From positions 62,001-126,000 of the forward strand of contig NZ_NEHW01000013.1 of assembly GCF_002112505.1 (NCBI RefSeq): a stretch of 64,000 nt of DNA, read 5' to 3'. This document shows, one piece after another, positions 17,265 through 27,009 of the stretch. A program made the position numbers and the translations under genes. Each line of letters starts with the position of its first letter. The stretch's first letter is position 1. A model generated the notes under the pieces. That model was not told the origin of the DNA, did not search any database, and saw only the letters and a program-made list of their open reading frames with translations. The stretch comes from Pseudomonas sp. R28(2017). GTDB lineage: Bacteria > Pseudomonadota > Gammaproteobacteria > Pseudomonadales > Pseudomonadaceae.

Positions 17265-17328
17265 ACAGACGCAGCAATGGCGCCGTGCAGGTGACTCAAG
17301 TCATTGATTTGGCTAGGGCTCGCCACGC

Positions 17329-17344
17329 TGGCCCAACCTTTGCT
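17329..17344 (+). promoter_or_regulatory. Sigma-54 (-24/-12) promoter of the aldehyde dehydrogenase gene
   Basis: TGGCCC-N5-TTGCT matches the RpoN consensus TGGCAC-N5-TTGCW with correct GG-to-GC spacing. It lies 47 nt upstream of the ATG at 17392. The divergently encoded regulator is a sigma-54 activator, which supports the call. Confidence 0.8.
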
Positions 17345-17391
17345 CTACGCTTTTCAACTCCCTAACAAACACAATAGCCAGGAGACACACC

Positions 17392-18912
<1,521 letters not shown>

Positions 18913-18920
18913 ACCGCGTC

Positions 18921-18999
18921 GCGCCCTTCGCGGGCACGCCCGCTCCCACAGGATTCGCGCAGTACCTGTGGGAGCGGGCAAGCCCGCGAAGAGGCCTGG
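18921..18999. repeat. REP pair (inverted) between exaC and the ethanolamine permease gene
   Basis: REP copies at about 18921-18952 and 18965-18999 in opposite orientation, 12 nt apart, directly after the exaC stop. If exaC-eat-eutBC is one transcript, this pair would fold in the message between the dehydrogenase and permease cistrons. Confidence 0.93.
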
Positions 19000-19120
19000 C
19001 CTGCAAACACAAAATCCAGAGCGGCAACCGTGTACCAACCGCTCTGGCTCGCTTCCTGCAGTACCCATCACCATCGGCCCGAACCCCTTCCGGCCACCAA
19101 GAAAAAAAACAGGTGAAACT

Positions 19121-20569
19121 ATGCCAAGCGATCATTCCGCCGGTGCACCGGCAGGGTCTTCCGTCGACTTCGAAAAAGTCGGGTCGGACTATTTCCAGCA
19201 ACGTGAACTGAAAAAAGGCGCCGCCGGCTGGGTACTGCTGGTGGGCCTGGGTGTTGCCTATGTGATTTCCGGCGACTATGCCGGCTGGAACTTCGGCCTG
19301 GCCCAGGGTGGCTGGGGCGGCATGTTCCTCGCCACCCTGCTGATGGCCACGATGTACCTGTGCATGTGCTTCTCGCTGGCCGAGCTTTCCTCGATGATCC
19401 CCACCGCAGGCGGCGGCTACGGCTTTGCCCGCAGTGCCTTCGGCCCGTGGGGCGGCTTCCTGACCGGTACGGCGATCCTCATCGAATACGCCATCGCCCC
19501 CGCCGCCATCGCCACGTTCATCGGCGCCTACTGCCAGTCACTGTTCGGCATCGGTGGCTGGATGATCTACCTGGCGTTCTACGTGGTCTTCATCGGCATC
19601 CACATCTTCGGCGTGGGTGAAGCGCTGAAGCTGATGTTCATCATCACCGCCATTGCCGCCATCGCCCTGGCGGTGTTTCTGGTGGCGATGGTGCCCCATT
19701 TTGATGCAGCCAACCTGTTCGACATCGCCCAAACGGACGCCGCCGGGGCCAGCAGCTTCCTGCCGTTCGGCTATGTCGGTGTGTGGGCCGCGATCCCCTA
19801 TGCCATCTGGTTCTTCCTCGCCGTCGAAGGTGTGCCACTGGCCGCCGAAGAAACCAAGAACCCCAAGCGTGACCTGCCGCGCGGCCTGATCGGCGCGATG
19901 CTGGTGCTGCTGGCCTTCGCCCTGCTGATCCTGGTGGTCGGCCCAGGCGGTGCGGGCTCCGAAGCGCTGAAGGCATCCGGCAACCCGCTGGTCGAGGCGC
20001 TGGCCAAGGCCTACGGCGGCTCCACCTGGATGGGCAGCTTCGTCAACCTGGTGGGCCTGGCCGGCTTGATCGCCAGCTTTTTCTCGATCATCTACGCCTA
20101 TTCGCGGCAGATTTTCGCCCTTTCCCGCGCCGGCTATCTGCCACGCAAGCTGTCGGAAACCAACAAGAGCAAGGCCCCGGTCATGGCGCTGGTGATCCCC
20201 GGGATCATCGGTTTCGCCCTGTCGCTGACCGGCCAGGGCGACCTGCTGATCCTGGTGGCGGTATTCGGTGCCACACTGTCGTATGTGCTGATGATGGCTG
20301 CGCACATCACCCTGCGCGTCCGCCGGCCGAAAATGGAGCGCCCTTACCGCACCCCAGGCGGCATCTTCACCTCGGGCCTGGCCCTGGTGCTGGCCTGTAT
20401 CGCCGTGGTCGCGGGCTTCCTGGTCGACCCACGGGTGGTGATTGGCGCTGCGGTGATCTATGCGGTACTGATCGCCTACTTTGCGTTCTACAGCCGCCAC
20501 CACCTGGTCGCGGGTACACCGGAAGAGGAATTCGCCGCGATCCAGAAGGCCGAAGAGGCCCTGCACTGA
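19121..20569 (+). CDS. eat: Ethanolamine permease (APC superfamily)
   Basis: Inner-membrane amino-acid/polyamine/organocation transporter for ethanolamine uptake. 482 aa from the ATG at 19121 (MPSDHSAGAPAG), with AGGTG upstream; a longer in-frame start would lie in the REP. About 12 membrane segments. Typical eat features are YVISGDYAGWNFGLAQGG (substrate-site helix 1), SSMIPTAGGGYGFARSAFGPWGGF, and VEGVPLAAEETKNPKRDLPRG. It sits directly before eutBC, which fixes the substrate assignment. Confidence 0.93.
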   Translation: MPSDHSAGAPAGSSVDFEKVGSDYFQQRELKKGAAGWVLLVGLGVAYVISGDYAGWNFGLAQGGWGGMFLATLLMATMYLCMCFSLAELSSMIPTAGGGYGFARSAFGPWGGFLTGTAILIEYAIAPAAIATFIGAYCQSLFGIGGWMIYLAFYVVFIGIHIFGVGEALKLMFIITAIAAIALAVFLVAMVPHFDAANLFDIAQTDAAGASSFLPFGYVGVWAAIPYAIWFFLAVEGVPLAAEETKNPKRDLPRGLIGAMLVLLAFALLILVVGPGGAGSEALKASGNPLVEALAKAYGGSTWMGSFVNLVGLAGLIASFFSIIYAYSRQIFALSRAGYLPRKLSETNKSKAPVMALVIPGIIGFALSLTGQGDLLILVAVFGATLSYVLMMAAHITLRVRRPKMERPYRTPGGIFTSGLALVLACIAVVAGFLVDPRVVIGAAVIYAVLIAYFAFYSRHHLVAGTPEEEFAAIQKAEEALH

Positions 20570-20581
20570 TCAAAGCCACCT

Positions 20582-20601
20582 GCCGCGGGCCAGCCCGCGG
20601 C
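20582..20601. repeat. Perfect 9-bp inverted repeat before eutB
   Basis: GCCGCGGGC-CA-GCCCGCGGC hairpin between the permease stop and the eutB ribosome site (CTGGAG). It resembles a minimal REP core. There is no T-run, so it could stabilise or attenuate the message rather than terminate it. Confidence 0.6.
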
Positions 20602-20615
20602 TCTGGAGATTCTGT

Positions 20616-22010
20616 ATGGCAAGTTTCGTTCACACGGTAGGCCACCTGGTCTACCGCTTCGACAGCCTCAAGGAAGTGATGGCCAAGGCCAGCCCGGCCC
20701 GTTCCGGGGACTTTCTGGCTGGCGTCGCGGCCACCAACGACGGCGAGCGGGTGGCCGCGCAAATGGCCCTGGCCAACATCCCGCTGGCGCATTTTCTGAA
20801 TGAAGCACTGATCCCCTACGAACAGGACGAAATCACCCGGCTGATCGTCGATACCCATGACGCCCAAGCCTTTGCCCCGGTCAGCCACCTGACCGTTGGC
20901 GGCCTGCGCGACTGGCTGCTCAGCGACGAGGCCAACGAGCACAGCCTGCGCGCGCTCGCCCCGGGGCTGACCCCGGAAATGGCTGCGGCAGTGTCGAAGA
21001 TCATGCGCGTGCAGGACCTGGTGCTGGTGGCGCAGAAGATCCGCGTGGTCACCCAGTTCCGCGGCACCATGGGCCTGCGCGGGCGCCTGTCGACCCGCCT
21101 GCAGCCCAACCACCCCACCGACGAGCCGGCCGGCATCGCCGCCAGCATCCTCGACGGCCTGCTCTACGGCAACGGCGACGCCATGATCGGCATCAACCCG
21201 GCCACCGACAGCATCGCCTCGATCTGTGCCCTGCTGGAAATGCTCGACGCCATCATCCAGCGCTACGACATCCCCACCCAGGCCTGCGTGCTGACCCACG
21301 TCACCACCTCGATCGAAGCGATCAACCGCGGCGTGCCGCTGGACCTGGTGTTCCAGTCGATTGCCGGCACCGAGGCGGCCAACGCCGGCTTCGGCATCAA
21401 CCTCAACGTGCTGCAGGAAGGTTACGAGGCGGGCCTGTCGCTCAAGCGCGGCGCCCTCGGGCAGAACCTGATGTACTTCGAGACCGGCCAGGGCAGCGCG
21501 CTGTCGGCCAACGCCCACCACGGGGTCGACCAGCAGACCTGCGAAACCCGCGCCTACGCCGTGGCCCGCCATTTCAAACCGTTTCTGGTCAACACCGTGG
21601 TCGGTTTCATCGGCCCCGAGTACCTGTACAACGGCAAGCAGATCATCCGCGCCGGCCTCGAAGACCACTTCTGCGGCAAGCTGCTCGGTGTGCCGATGGG
21701 TTGCGACATCTGCTACACCAACCACGCCGAAGCCGACCAGGACGACATGGACACCCTGCTGACCCTGCTGGGCGTAGCCGGGATCAACTTCATCATGGGC
21801 ATCCCCGGTTCCGACGACATCATGCTCAACTACCAGACCACGTCGTTCCACGACGCGCTCTACGCGCGCCAGACCCTCGGCCTGAAGCCCGGGCCGGAAT
21901 TCGAAGCCTGGCTGCAACGCACCGGCATCTTCACCCAGGCCGATGGCCGCGTGCGCTTTGGCGACAACCTGCCGCCGGCATTCCGCCAGGCCTTGGCGCA
22001 GCTGGCATAA
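20616..22010 (+). CDS. eutB: Ethanolamine ammonia-lyase large subunit
   Basis: Adenosylcobalamin-dependent conversion of ethanolamine to acetaldehyde and ammonia, catalytic subunit (TIM barrel). 464 aa from the ATG at 20616 (MASFVHTVGHLVYRF), with GGAG upstream. Conserved blocks are FRGTMGLRGRLSTRLQPNHPTDEPAGI, YGNGDAMIGINPATDS, FGINLNVLQEGY, YFETGQGSALSANAHHGVDQQTCE and GCDICYTNHAEADQDDMDTLLTLLG. No microcompartment genes are present; the pathway is the cytosolic type found in pseudomonads. Confidence 0.97.
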   Translation: MASFVHTVGHLVYRFDSLKEVMAKASPARSGDFLAGVAATNDGERVAAQMALANIPLAHFLNEALIPYEQDEITRLIVDTHDAQAFAPVSHLTVGGLRDWLLSDEANEHSLRALAPGLTPEMAAAVSKIMRVQDLVLVAQKIRVVTQFRGTMGLRGRLSTRLQPNHPTDEPAGIAASILDGLLYGNGDAMIGINPATDSIASICALLEMLDAIIQRYDIPTQACVLTHVTTSIEAINRGVPLDLVFQSIAGTEAANAGFGINLNVLQEGYEAGLSLKRGALGQNLMYFETGQGSALSANAHHGVDQQTCETRAYAVARHFKPFLVNTVVGFIGPEYLYNGKQIIRAGLEDHFCGKLLGVPMGCDICYTNHAEADQDDMDTLLTLLGVAGINFIMGIPGSDDIMLNYQTTSFHDALYARQTLGLKPGPEFEAWLQRTGIFTQADGRVRFGDNLPPAFRQALAQLA

Positions 22011-22019
22011 GAGGTGACC

Positions 22020-22841
22020 ATGGCAGACCGTACCCCGCCCGCTCAAGAAAATCCCTGGCTGGCCCTGCGCAACCTGACCCCGGCGCGTATCGCCCTCGGC
22101 CGTTGCGGCACCAGCCTGCCCACCCGCGCACAACTGGATTTCCAGTTCGCCCACGCCCAGGCCCGCGATGCCGTGCACCTGGCCTTCGACCACGCCGCCC
22201 TGAGCGAACAGCTCAAGGACCGTGGCCGCGACAGCCTGGTGTTGCACAGCGCCGCCAGCGACCGCCACCAGTACCTGCAACGCCCCGACCTGGGCCGGCG
22301 GCTGAACGAAGACTCGGCCGAACGCTTGCGCCAGCATGCCCAGGCCAACCCCGATGGGGTCGACCTGGCCATCGTGGTCGCCGACGGCCTCTCGGCCCTG
22401 GCCGTGCACCGCCATACCTTGCCGTTCCTGGCCCGCTTCGAGGAGCAGGCCGCCGCCGACGGCTGGACCAGCGCCCCGGTGGTGCTGGTGGAGCAAGGCC
22501 GGGTGGCGGTGGCGGATGAAGTTGGCCAGCTGCTCGGCGCCCGCATGACCGTGATGCTGATCGGTGAACGCCCGGGGCTGAGCTCGCCAGACAGCCTCGG
22601 CCTGTATTTCACCTACGCACCCAAGGTCGGCCTGACCGATGCCTATCGCAACTGCATCTCCAATGTCCGCCTGGAGGGCCTGAGCTACGGCATGGCCGCC
22701 CATCGCCTGCTATACCTGATGCGCGAAGCCTGCCGCCGGCAGCTTTCCGGCGTGAATCTTAAGGACGAGGCCGAGGTCCATAGCATCGACAGTGAAAATG
22801 CCCCTGCCCAGCGAGGCAACTTCCTGCTCGGCGAAGGTTAA
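22020..22841 (+). CDS. eutC: Ethanolamine ammonia-lyase small subunit
   Basis: Small, B12-contacting subunit of the lyase. 273 aa from the ATG at 22020, preceded by GAGGTG and 9 nt after the eutB stop. Signatures are LTPARIALGRCGTSLPT at the N-terminus, AIVVADGLSALAVHRH, IGERPGLSSPDSLGLYFTYAPKVGLTDAYRNCISNVRLEGL and the C-terminal SGVNLKDE. Adjacent to and translated with eutB. Confidence 0.97.
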   Translation: MADRTPPAQENPWLALRNLTPARIALGRCGTSLPTRAQLDFQFAHAQARDAVHLAFDHAALSEQLKDRGRDSLVLHSAASDRHQYLQRPDLGRRLNEDSAERLRQHAQANPDGVDLAIVVADGLSALAVHRHTLPFLARFEEQAAADGWTSAPVVLVEQGRVAVADEVGQLLGARMTVMLIGERPGLSSPDSLGLYFTYAPKVGLTDAYRNCISNVRLEGLSYGMAAHRLLYLMREACRRQLSGVNLKDEAEVHSIDSENAPAQRGNFLLGEG

Positions 22842-22950
22842 AGAACATGTCACGGAAGGCGGATTGCACAGATGGCCAGCATTGGGGCAGCATGCCCATG
22901 AACGCTGCAGGCATTCCGCTGTTTCCCCAAATGGACTCTGAGGGCCGCAC

Positions 22951-23409
22951 ATGCGCATCATCAAGGCAACCCTGGAACACCTCGACCTGCTCACTCCGCT
23001 GTTTGTCAGATACCGCGAGTTCTATGGGCAGCTCCCTTATCCGGACAGTTCTCGTGCCTTTCTGGAAAAGCGCCTCAAACGCGAAGAATCGGTAATCTAC
23101 CTGGCCCTGGCGGACGATGATGACGGTAAGTTGCTCGGTTTCTGCCAGCTGTATCCGAGCTTTTCGTCGCTATCCCTCAAACGCGTATGGATCCTCAACG
23201 ACATCTTCGTCGCCGAAGACTCGCGGCGCATGCTGGTGGCCGACCACTTGATGCGTGAGGCCAAGAAAATGGCCAAGGATACCCAGGCGGTGCGCATGCG
23301 GGTATCGACCAGTGCCAACAACGAGGTGGCGCGCAAGACTTATGAGTCGATCGGCTTTCGCAAGGACACCGAGTTCGAGAACTACATCCTGCCGATCAAC
23401 AAGGACTGA
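22951..23409 (+). CDS. GNAT-family N-acetyltransferase
   Basis: 152 aa GCN5-related acetyltransferase. The acetyl-CoA-binding motif A region is ILNDIFVAEDSRRMLVADHLMREAKKMA, followed by the C-terminal ANNEVARKTYESIGFRKD (motif B). Target unknown: family members acetylate amines on small molecules, antibiotics or proteins. It lies 109 nt after eutC on the same strand; the same neighbour follows eutC in P. aeruginosa (from memory), so a link to the ethanolamine genes is possible but unproven. Confidence 0.88.
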   Translation: MRIIKATLEHLDLLTPLFVRYREFYGQLPYPDSSRAFLEKRLKREESVIYLALADDDDGKLLGFCQLYPSFSSLSLKRVWILNDIFVAEDSRRMLVADHLMREAKKMAKDTQAVRMRVSTSANNEVARKTYESIGFRKDTEFENYILPINKD

Positions 23410-23414
23410 CCTGC

Positions 23415-23525
23415 ACCGGCCTCTTCGCGGCGGTTCGACGACTCGACACGCCCGCTCCCACAGGTACTGCACAAGGCTCAAGGGCTGTGCAGTACCTGTG
23501 GGAGCGGGCGCGCCCGCGAAGAGGC
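23415..23525. repeat. REP pair with an altered loop and a self-complementary spacer
   Basis: The left copy (about 23415-23464) has a 14-nt or so insertion with CGGTTCGACGACTCGACA in its loop. The right copy (about 23495-23525) is normal. The spacer contains an 11-bp inverted repeat (GGTACTGCACA at 23463-23473 with its complement at 23486-23496). The stretch from here to 23708 holds no gene; it has a TATAAT at 23589-23594 that could be the -10 of the dedA promoter. Confidence 0.88.
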
Positions 23526-23708
23526 CAGCACAGGCTTGCGCAGTAACCCCCCGCTACAAACTCCCCGGGCAGGTTTCCTACTTCGCCGTATAATGCTTCG
23601 ACCTGCCATGTGTGAAATTTTACCCACCAACAGGTCATCATGCCGTCGCCCAGGGCATTGTCTGTCATCGCGTGCCCGTAAAACGGGTCTAGAACACAGG
23701 TGCTGTAC

Positions 23709-24356
23709 ATGGAATTCAACCCGCTGGACTTAATCCTGCATCTCGATACCTACCTCGATCTGTTGGTTACCAACTACGGCCCCTGGATCTACGCGATCCT
23801 CTTCGCTGTCATCTTCTGCGAAACCGGCCTGGTGGTGATGCCGTTCCTGCCGGGCGATTCGCTGCTGTTCATCGCCGGCGCCGTGGCCGCCGGCGGCGGC
23901 ATGGACCCGGTCCTGCTGGCAGGCCTGCTGATGGCGGCGGCCATTCTGGGCGACAGCACCAACTACATCATCGGCCGCACGACTGGCGAAAAACTGTTCA
24001 GCAACCCCAGTTCGAAAATCTTCCGCCGCGACTACCTGCAGCGCACCCACGATTTCTATGAACGCCATGGCGGCAAGACCGTGACCATGGCGCGTTTCCT
24101 GCCGATCCTGCGTACCTTCGCGCCGTTCGTGGCCGGTATCGCGCACATGCACTACCCGCGCTTCCTCGGTTTCAGCGTCGCGGGTTCGTTGCTGTGGGTC
24201 GGCGGCCTGGTGACCCTGGGCTACTTCTTCGGCAACGTGCCGTTCATCAAGCAGCACCTGTCGCTGATGGTGGTCGGCATCATCGTGCTCTCCCTTGTAC
24301 CGATGATCCTCGGCCTGCTGCGTGGCCGCCTGGGCCGCACCGCCAAGGCCCACTGA
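23709..24356 (+). CDS. DedA-family inner-membrane protein
   Basis: 215 aa from the ATG at 23709 (MEFNPLDLILHLD), with AGGTG 7 nt upstream; an in-frame GTG lies at 23700. Four to six hydrophobic segments. Conserved DedA signatures are FCETGLVVMPFLPGDSLLFIAG, GDSTNYIIGR, and RFLPILRTFAPFVAGIAHMHYPRF with the essential Arg. DedA proteins support membrane integrity and are now linked to undecaprenyl-phosphate or phospholipid flipping. Followed after 8 nt by mtfA. Confidence 0.92.
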   Translation: MEFNPLDLILHLDTYLDLLVTNYGPWIYAILFAVIFCETGLVVMPFLPGDSLLFIAGAVAAGGGMDPVLLAGLLMAAAILGDSTNYIIGRTTGEKLFSNPSSKIFRRDYLQRTHDFYERHGGKTVTMARFLPILRTFAPFVAGIAHMHYPRFLGFSVAGSLLWVGGLVTLGYFFGNVPFIKQHLSLMVVGIIVLSLVPMILGLLRGRLGRTAKAH

Positions 24357-24364
24357 CAGCGGAC

Positions 24365-25180
24365 ATGTGGTCCTTCAGCGCCTGGCGGCGCAAGCGCACC
24401 CTCGCGCGCTACCCGATCGATGCACGGCAATGGCAGGTGATCCGCGATCGCCTGCCGATGCTCGATGGGATCAGCGCCGATGAAGACCGGTGGCTGCGCG
24501 AAGCCTGCATCCTGTTCCTGCTCGACAAGCACCTGACCACCCTCCCCGGGGTCGAACTGGACGACGAGCAACGCCTGTTTCTGGCCGCCCAGGCACAATT
24601 GCCGTTGTTGCACCTGGGCGAGTTGAACTGGTACCAGGGCTTCCACGAGATCATCCTCTACCCCGACGACTTCAAGAGCCCGCAGCGCCACCGCGATGCC
24701 AGCGGCGTGGAGCACGCGTGGGATGCCGAGCACAGCGGCGAAGCCTGGCAGCAGGGGCCGATCATCCTGGCCTGGGCCGGGGTGCTGGCCAGTGGCGGCT
24801 GGGAAGCCTACAACCTGGTGATCCACGAGCTGGCGCACAAGCTCGACATGCTCAATGGCGACGCCAACGGCCTGCCGCCGCTGCACCCGGGCATGCGCGT
24901 GGAGGACTGGGCCGCCGCCATGCAGCAGGCCTATGACGACCTCAACCGCCAGCTCGACGCGGACCCCGACGCAGAAACCGCCATCGACCCCTACGCAGCG
25001 GAAAACCCGGCGGAATTCTTCGCCGTCACCAGCGAATACTTCTTCAGCGCCCCCGACCTGCTGCACCAGGCTTATCCACAGGTGTACCGGCAGCTGTCGC
25101 TGTTCTACCGCCAGGATCCGCTGGCACGCCTGGCGCAGCTGCAAGCCGAGCACCCGGAGTACCGGCAAAGCCACGCTTGA
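24365..25180 (+). CDS. mtfA: Zinc-dependent peptidase MtfA
   Basis: M90-family zinc peptidase. In E. coli MtfA binds and inactivates the glucose-PTS repressor Mlc and has aminopeptidase activity. 271 aa from the ATG at 24365. The zinc motif HELAHKLDMLNG (HExxH) lies at about residue 157, the third ligand probably in ENPAEFFAVTSEYFF. LNWYQGFHEIILYPDDF is typical of the family. Pseudomonads lack a glucose PTS of the enteric kind, so the regulatory role may differ. Confidence 0.92.
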   Translation: MWSFSAWRRKRTLARYPIDARQWQVIRDRLPMLDGISADEDRWLREACILFLLDKHLTTLPGVELDDEQRLFLAAQAQLPLLHLGELNWYQGFHEIILYPDDFKSPQRHRDASGVEHAWDAEHSGEAWQQGPIILAWAGVLASGGWEAYNLVIHELAHKLDMLNGDANGLPPLHPGMRVEDWAAAMQQAYDDLNRQLDADPDAETAIDPYAAENPAEFFAVTSEYFFSAPDLLHQAYPQVYRQLSLFYRQDPLARLAQLQAEHPEYRQSHA

Positions 25181-25240
25181 TGCGGCCGCGCATCTGCCCG
25201 CACATCAGGCCAGGCGTGGCATGGCCTGGCGGAATGTGCC

Positions 25241-25246
25241 TATAAT
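25241..25246 (+). promoter_or_regulatory. Possible -10 box of the ppa promoter
   Basis: TATAAT 40 nt upstream of the ppa ATG. No convincing -35 hexamer is visible at the expected spacing. Inferred from position only. Confidence 0.4.
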
Positions 25247-25285
25247 CGCCGCCACTTTTTTGATCAAACACGGGGGCACTGCCCA

Positions 25286-25813
25286 ATGAGCTACAGCAAG
25301 ATTCCGGCTGGCAAAGACCTGCCGAACGACATCTACGTCGCCATCGAGATCCCGGCCAACCACGCGCCGATCAAGTACGAAATCGACAAGGACAGCGACA
25401 CCCTGTTCGTCGACCGCTTCATGGCCACCCCGATGTTCTACCCGGCCAACTACGGTTTCATCCCGAACACCCTGGCGGACGACGGTGATCCGCTGGACGT
25501 GCTGGTCGTGACTCCGTACCCGGTAGCCCCAGGCTCGGTCATCCGTGCCCGTCCGGTCGGCGTGCTGAACATGACTGACGACGGCGGCGGCGACGCCAAG
25601 GTCATCGCCGTTCCTCACGACAAGCTGAGCCAGCTGTACGTCGACGTGAAGGAATACACCGACCTGCCCGCCCTGCTGATCCAGCAGATCGAGCACTTCT
25701 TCGCGAACTACAAGGATCTCGAGAAGGGCAAGTGGGTCAAGATCGAAGGCTGGGAAGGCGCCGACGCCGCCCGCGCTGCGATCACCAAATCGGTTGCTGC
25801 CTACAAGGGCTGA
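25286..25813 (+). CDS. ppa: Inorganic pyrophosphatase (family I)
   Basis: Hydrolyses pyrophosphate to drive biosynthesis; soluble, Mg-dependent. 175 aa. The active-site signature [11 protein letters not shown] (three Asp metal ligands) is present, along with [29 protein letters not shown] and the C-terminal [21 protein letters not shown]. Full length and single-gene, with its own terminator 14 nt downstream. Confidence 0.98.
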
Positions 25814-25826
25814 TACCGCTTTGCAG

Positions 25827-25855
25827 AAAAAGCCCCGCCTCGGCGGGGCTTTTTT
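25827..25855 (+). terminator. Rho-independent terminator of ppa
   Basis: GCCCCGCC / GGCGGGGC stem (25832-25849) with a 2-nt centre, preceded by an A-run and followed by six T. Strong in both orientations. Confidence 0.93.
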
Positions 25856-25990
25856 ATGGGTGACGCCGGAGGAAGGTAAAAAGTCCTACGCACTCCTACA
25901 CCTTCGCCCTACATCCCAGCACTTTTCACACCGTTCAGATCAACATCTCGTTCATTTCGTTACTGGCAAGCGGCCGCTACACTCGGTCTC

Positions 25991-26680
25991 ATGAACAGAT
26001 CCGGTGAACGCCTAAAGGCACTCCTTCGGGAATGTGGCCTGACCCCCTCAGACTTCGCTGCCCAGCGCCGCGTCTCGTCGCAGCACATCAACAACTGGTT
26101 CACCCGCGGCATCCCGATTGCCCGCCTCGATGAAATGGCCGAGCTGTTCTGCGTGCAGCGCCGCTGGCTGCTGACCGGTGAAGGCCCCAAGCACCCGCAC
26201 TCGTTCCTGCGCATGTATGCGCCCCAGACGTCGCCGATGCAAACGCCATCGGAACAACCTGCTCCTTTGGTGCAAGTGCCCTTTAACGAGCTACGCAATG
26301 CCGAGCTCATTGCACTCGACGGTCATCACCTGGCAATGCCAGCATCTGCGCTGGAGGCATTGGCCGTGCCCGTGGACAAAGCCATCTGCATGACCATGCC
26401 GGCCGACAACATGGCGCCGTGGATCCCACGCGATGCGATCCTGGCGATCGACCTCAGCTACACCCAAGTGGTCGATGGCGAGATCTATGCCCTGCTGCAC
26501 AACGGCAGGCTAAGGGTGAACAGCCTGAGCCTCGGCCACCGGGGTACCCTGTGCCTGCATAGCCACAACCGGCGGGAGGTAGTCGAACGCTACACAACCT
26601 TGCAGTGCGCGGTGCAGAAGCTGGAGGTACTCGGCTGGGTGTTCCACTGGTCGCATTACCGCCAGAGAAGGCCCGACTGA
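25991..26680 (+). CDS. CI/LexA-like S24 regulator lacking the catalytic Ser and Lys
   Basis: 229 aa. N-terminal helix-turn-helix (residues 5-60; LTPSDFAAQRRVSSQHINNW is the recognition region). The C-terminal S24 fold begins at about residue 128. At the nucleophile position the usual DSM is D-N140-M (PADNMAPWIPRDAI), and at the Lys position the usual VKRL is V-N177-S-L. LexA-type self-cleavage is therefore not expected, although the dimerisation fold seems intact. Monocistronic after the ppa terminator; no prophage genes beside it. Targets unknown. Confidence 0.8.
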   Translation: MNRSGERLKALLRECGLTPSDFAAQRRVSSQHINNWFTRGIPIARLDEMAELFCVQRRWLLTGEGPKHPHSFLRMYAPQTSPMQTPSEQPAPLVQVPFNELRNAELIALDGHHLAMPASALEALAVPVDKAICMTMPADNMAPWIPRDAILAIDLSYTQVVDGEIYALLHNGRLRVNSLSLGHRGTLCLHSHNRREVVERYTTLQCAVQKLEVLGWVFHWSHYRQRRPD

Positions 26681-26883
26681 CACACTCTGTGCCATTTTTT
26701 GCTGGGCAGACCGCGCCAGCCCTTGTATGCTACGCCGCACATTCAGCCCCGGCCGGTGCAAGCCGCGTTCCAGAGGGCTCGGCGACGCTCCACACGACCG
26801 TTTGCCATCTCTTTCAGGCCCTTGATGGCCACACAGTTAAGGCGGCTGCGACTTACCATAAATTAGTCGGAACCGTCCCCGAG

Positions 26884-26907
26884 AAGCCGGCCACAAGCCG
26901 GCTTTTT
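26884..26907 (+). terminator. Rho-independent terminator
   Basis: AAGCCGGC / GCCGGCTT stem (26884-26891, 26897-26904) with loop CACAA and a T-run (TTTTT). On the plus strand it ends the S24 regulator transcript or a small RNA. Confidence 0.85.
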
Positions 26908-26941
26908 AATGCCCTTTTTTTGTATGCCGATGGTTTGGCAG

Positions 26942-26989
26942 CGCCTGTGAGATCGAGCGCCGCGCGGGCGGCGCTCGATCTCACAGGCG
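26942..26989. terminator. 22-bp perfect inverted repeat after the TonB receptor gene
   Basis: Two 22-nt arms with complete complementarity (26942-26963 and 26968-26989) around a 4-nt loop GCGG. It lies 20 nt past the receptor stop on the minus strand. No T-run follows on either strand, so it may act as a 3' stabiliser, a Rho-linked stop or a dispersed repeat. Typed as terminator from position. Confidence 0.6.
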
Positions 26990-27009
26990 ACGCAAGGTTA
27001 ACGCCCTAC

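Larger units (their letters stand above)
26681..27009. other. Gene-free stretch between the S24 regulator and the TonB receptor gene
   Basis: I see no protein gene. It holds a terminator (26884-26907) about 200 nt past the regulator stop and a 48-nt perfect inverted repeat (26942-26989). The 200 nt in between could be a long 3' UTR or encode a small RNA ending at the terminator. I find no convincing promoter and cannot match it to a known RNA. Confidence 0.6.

Noticed and set aside
20367..22703. Minus-strand open frame of about 778 codons over eat/eutB/eutC
   Set aside because: Antisense shadow of certain genes; no start signal or family match.
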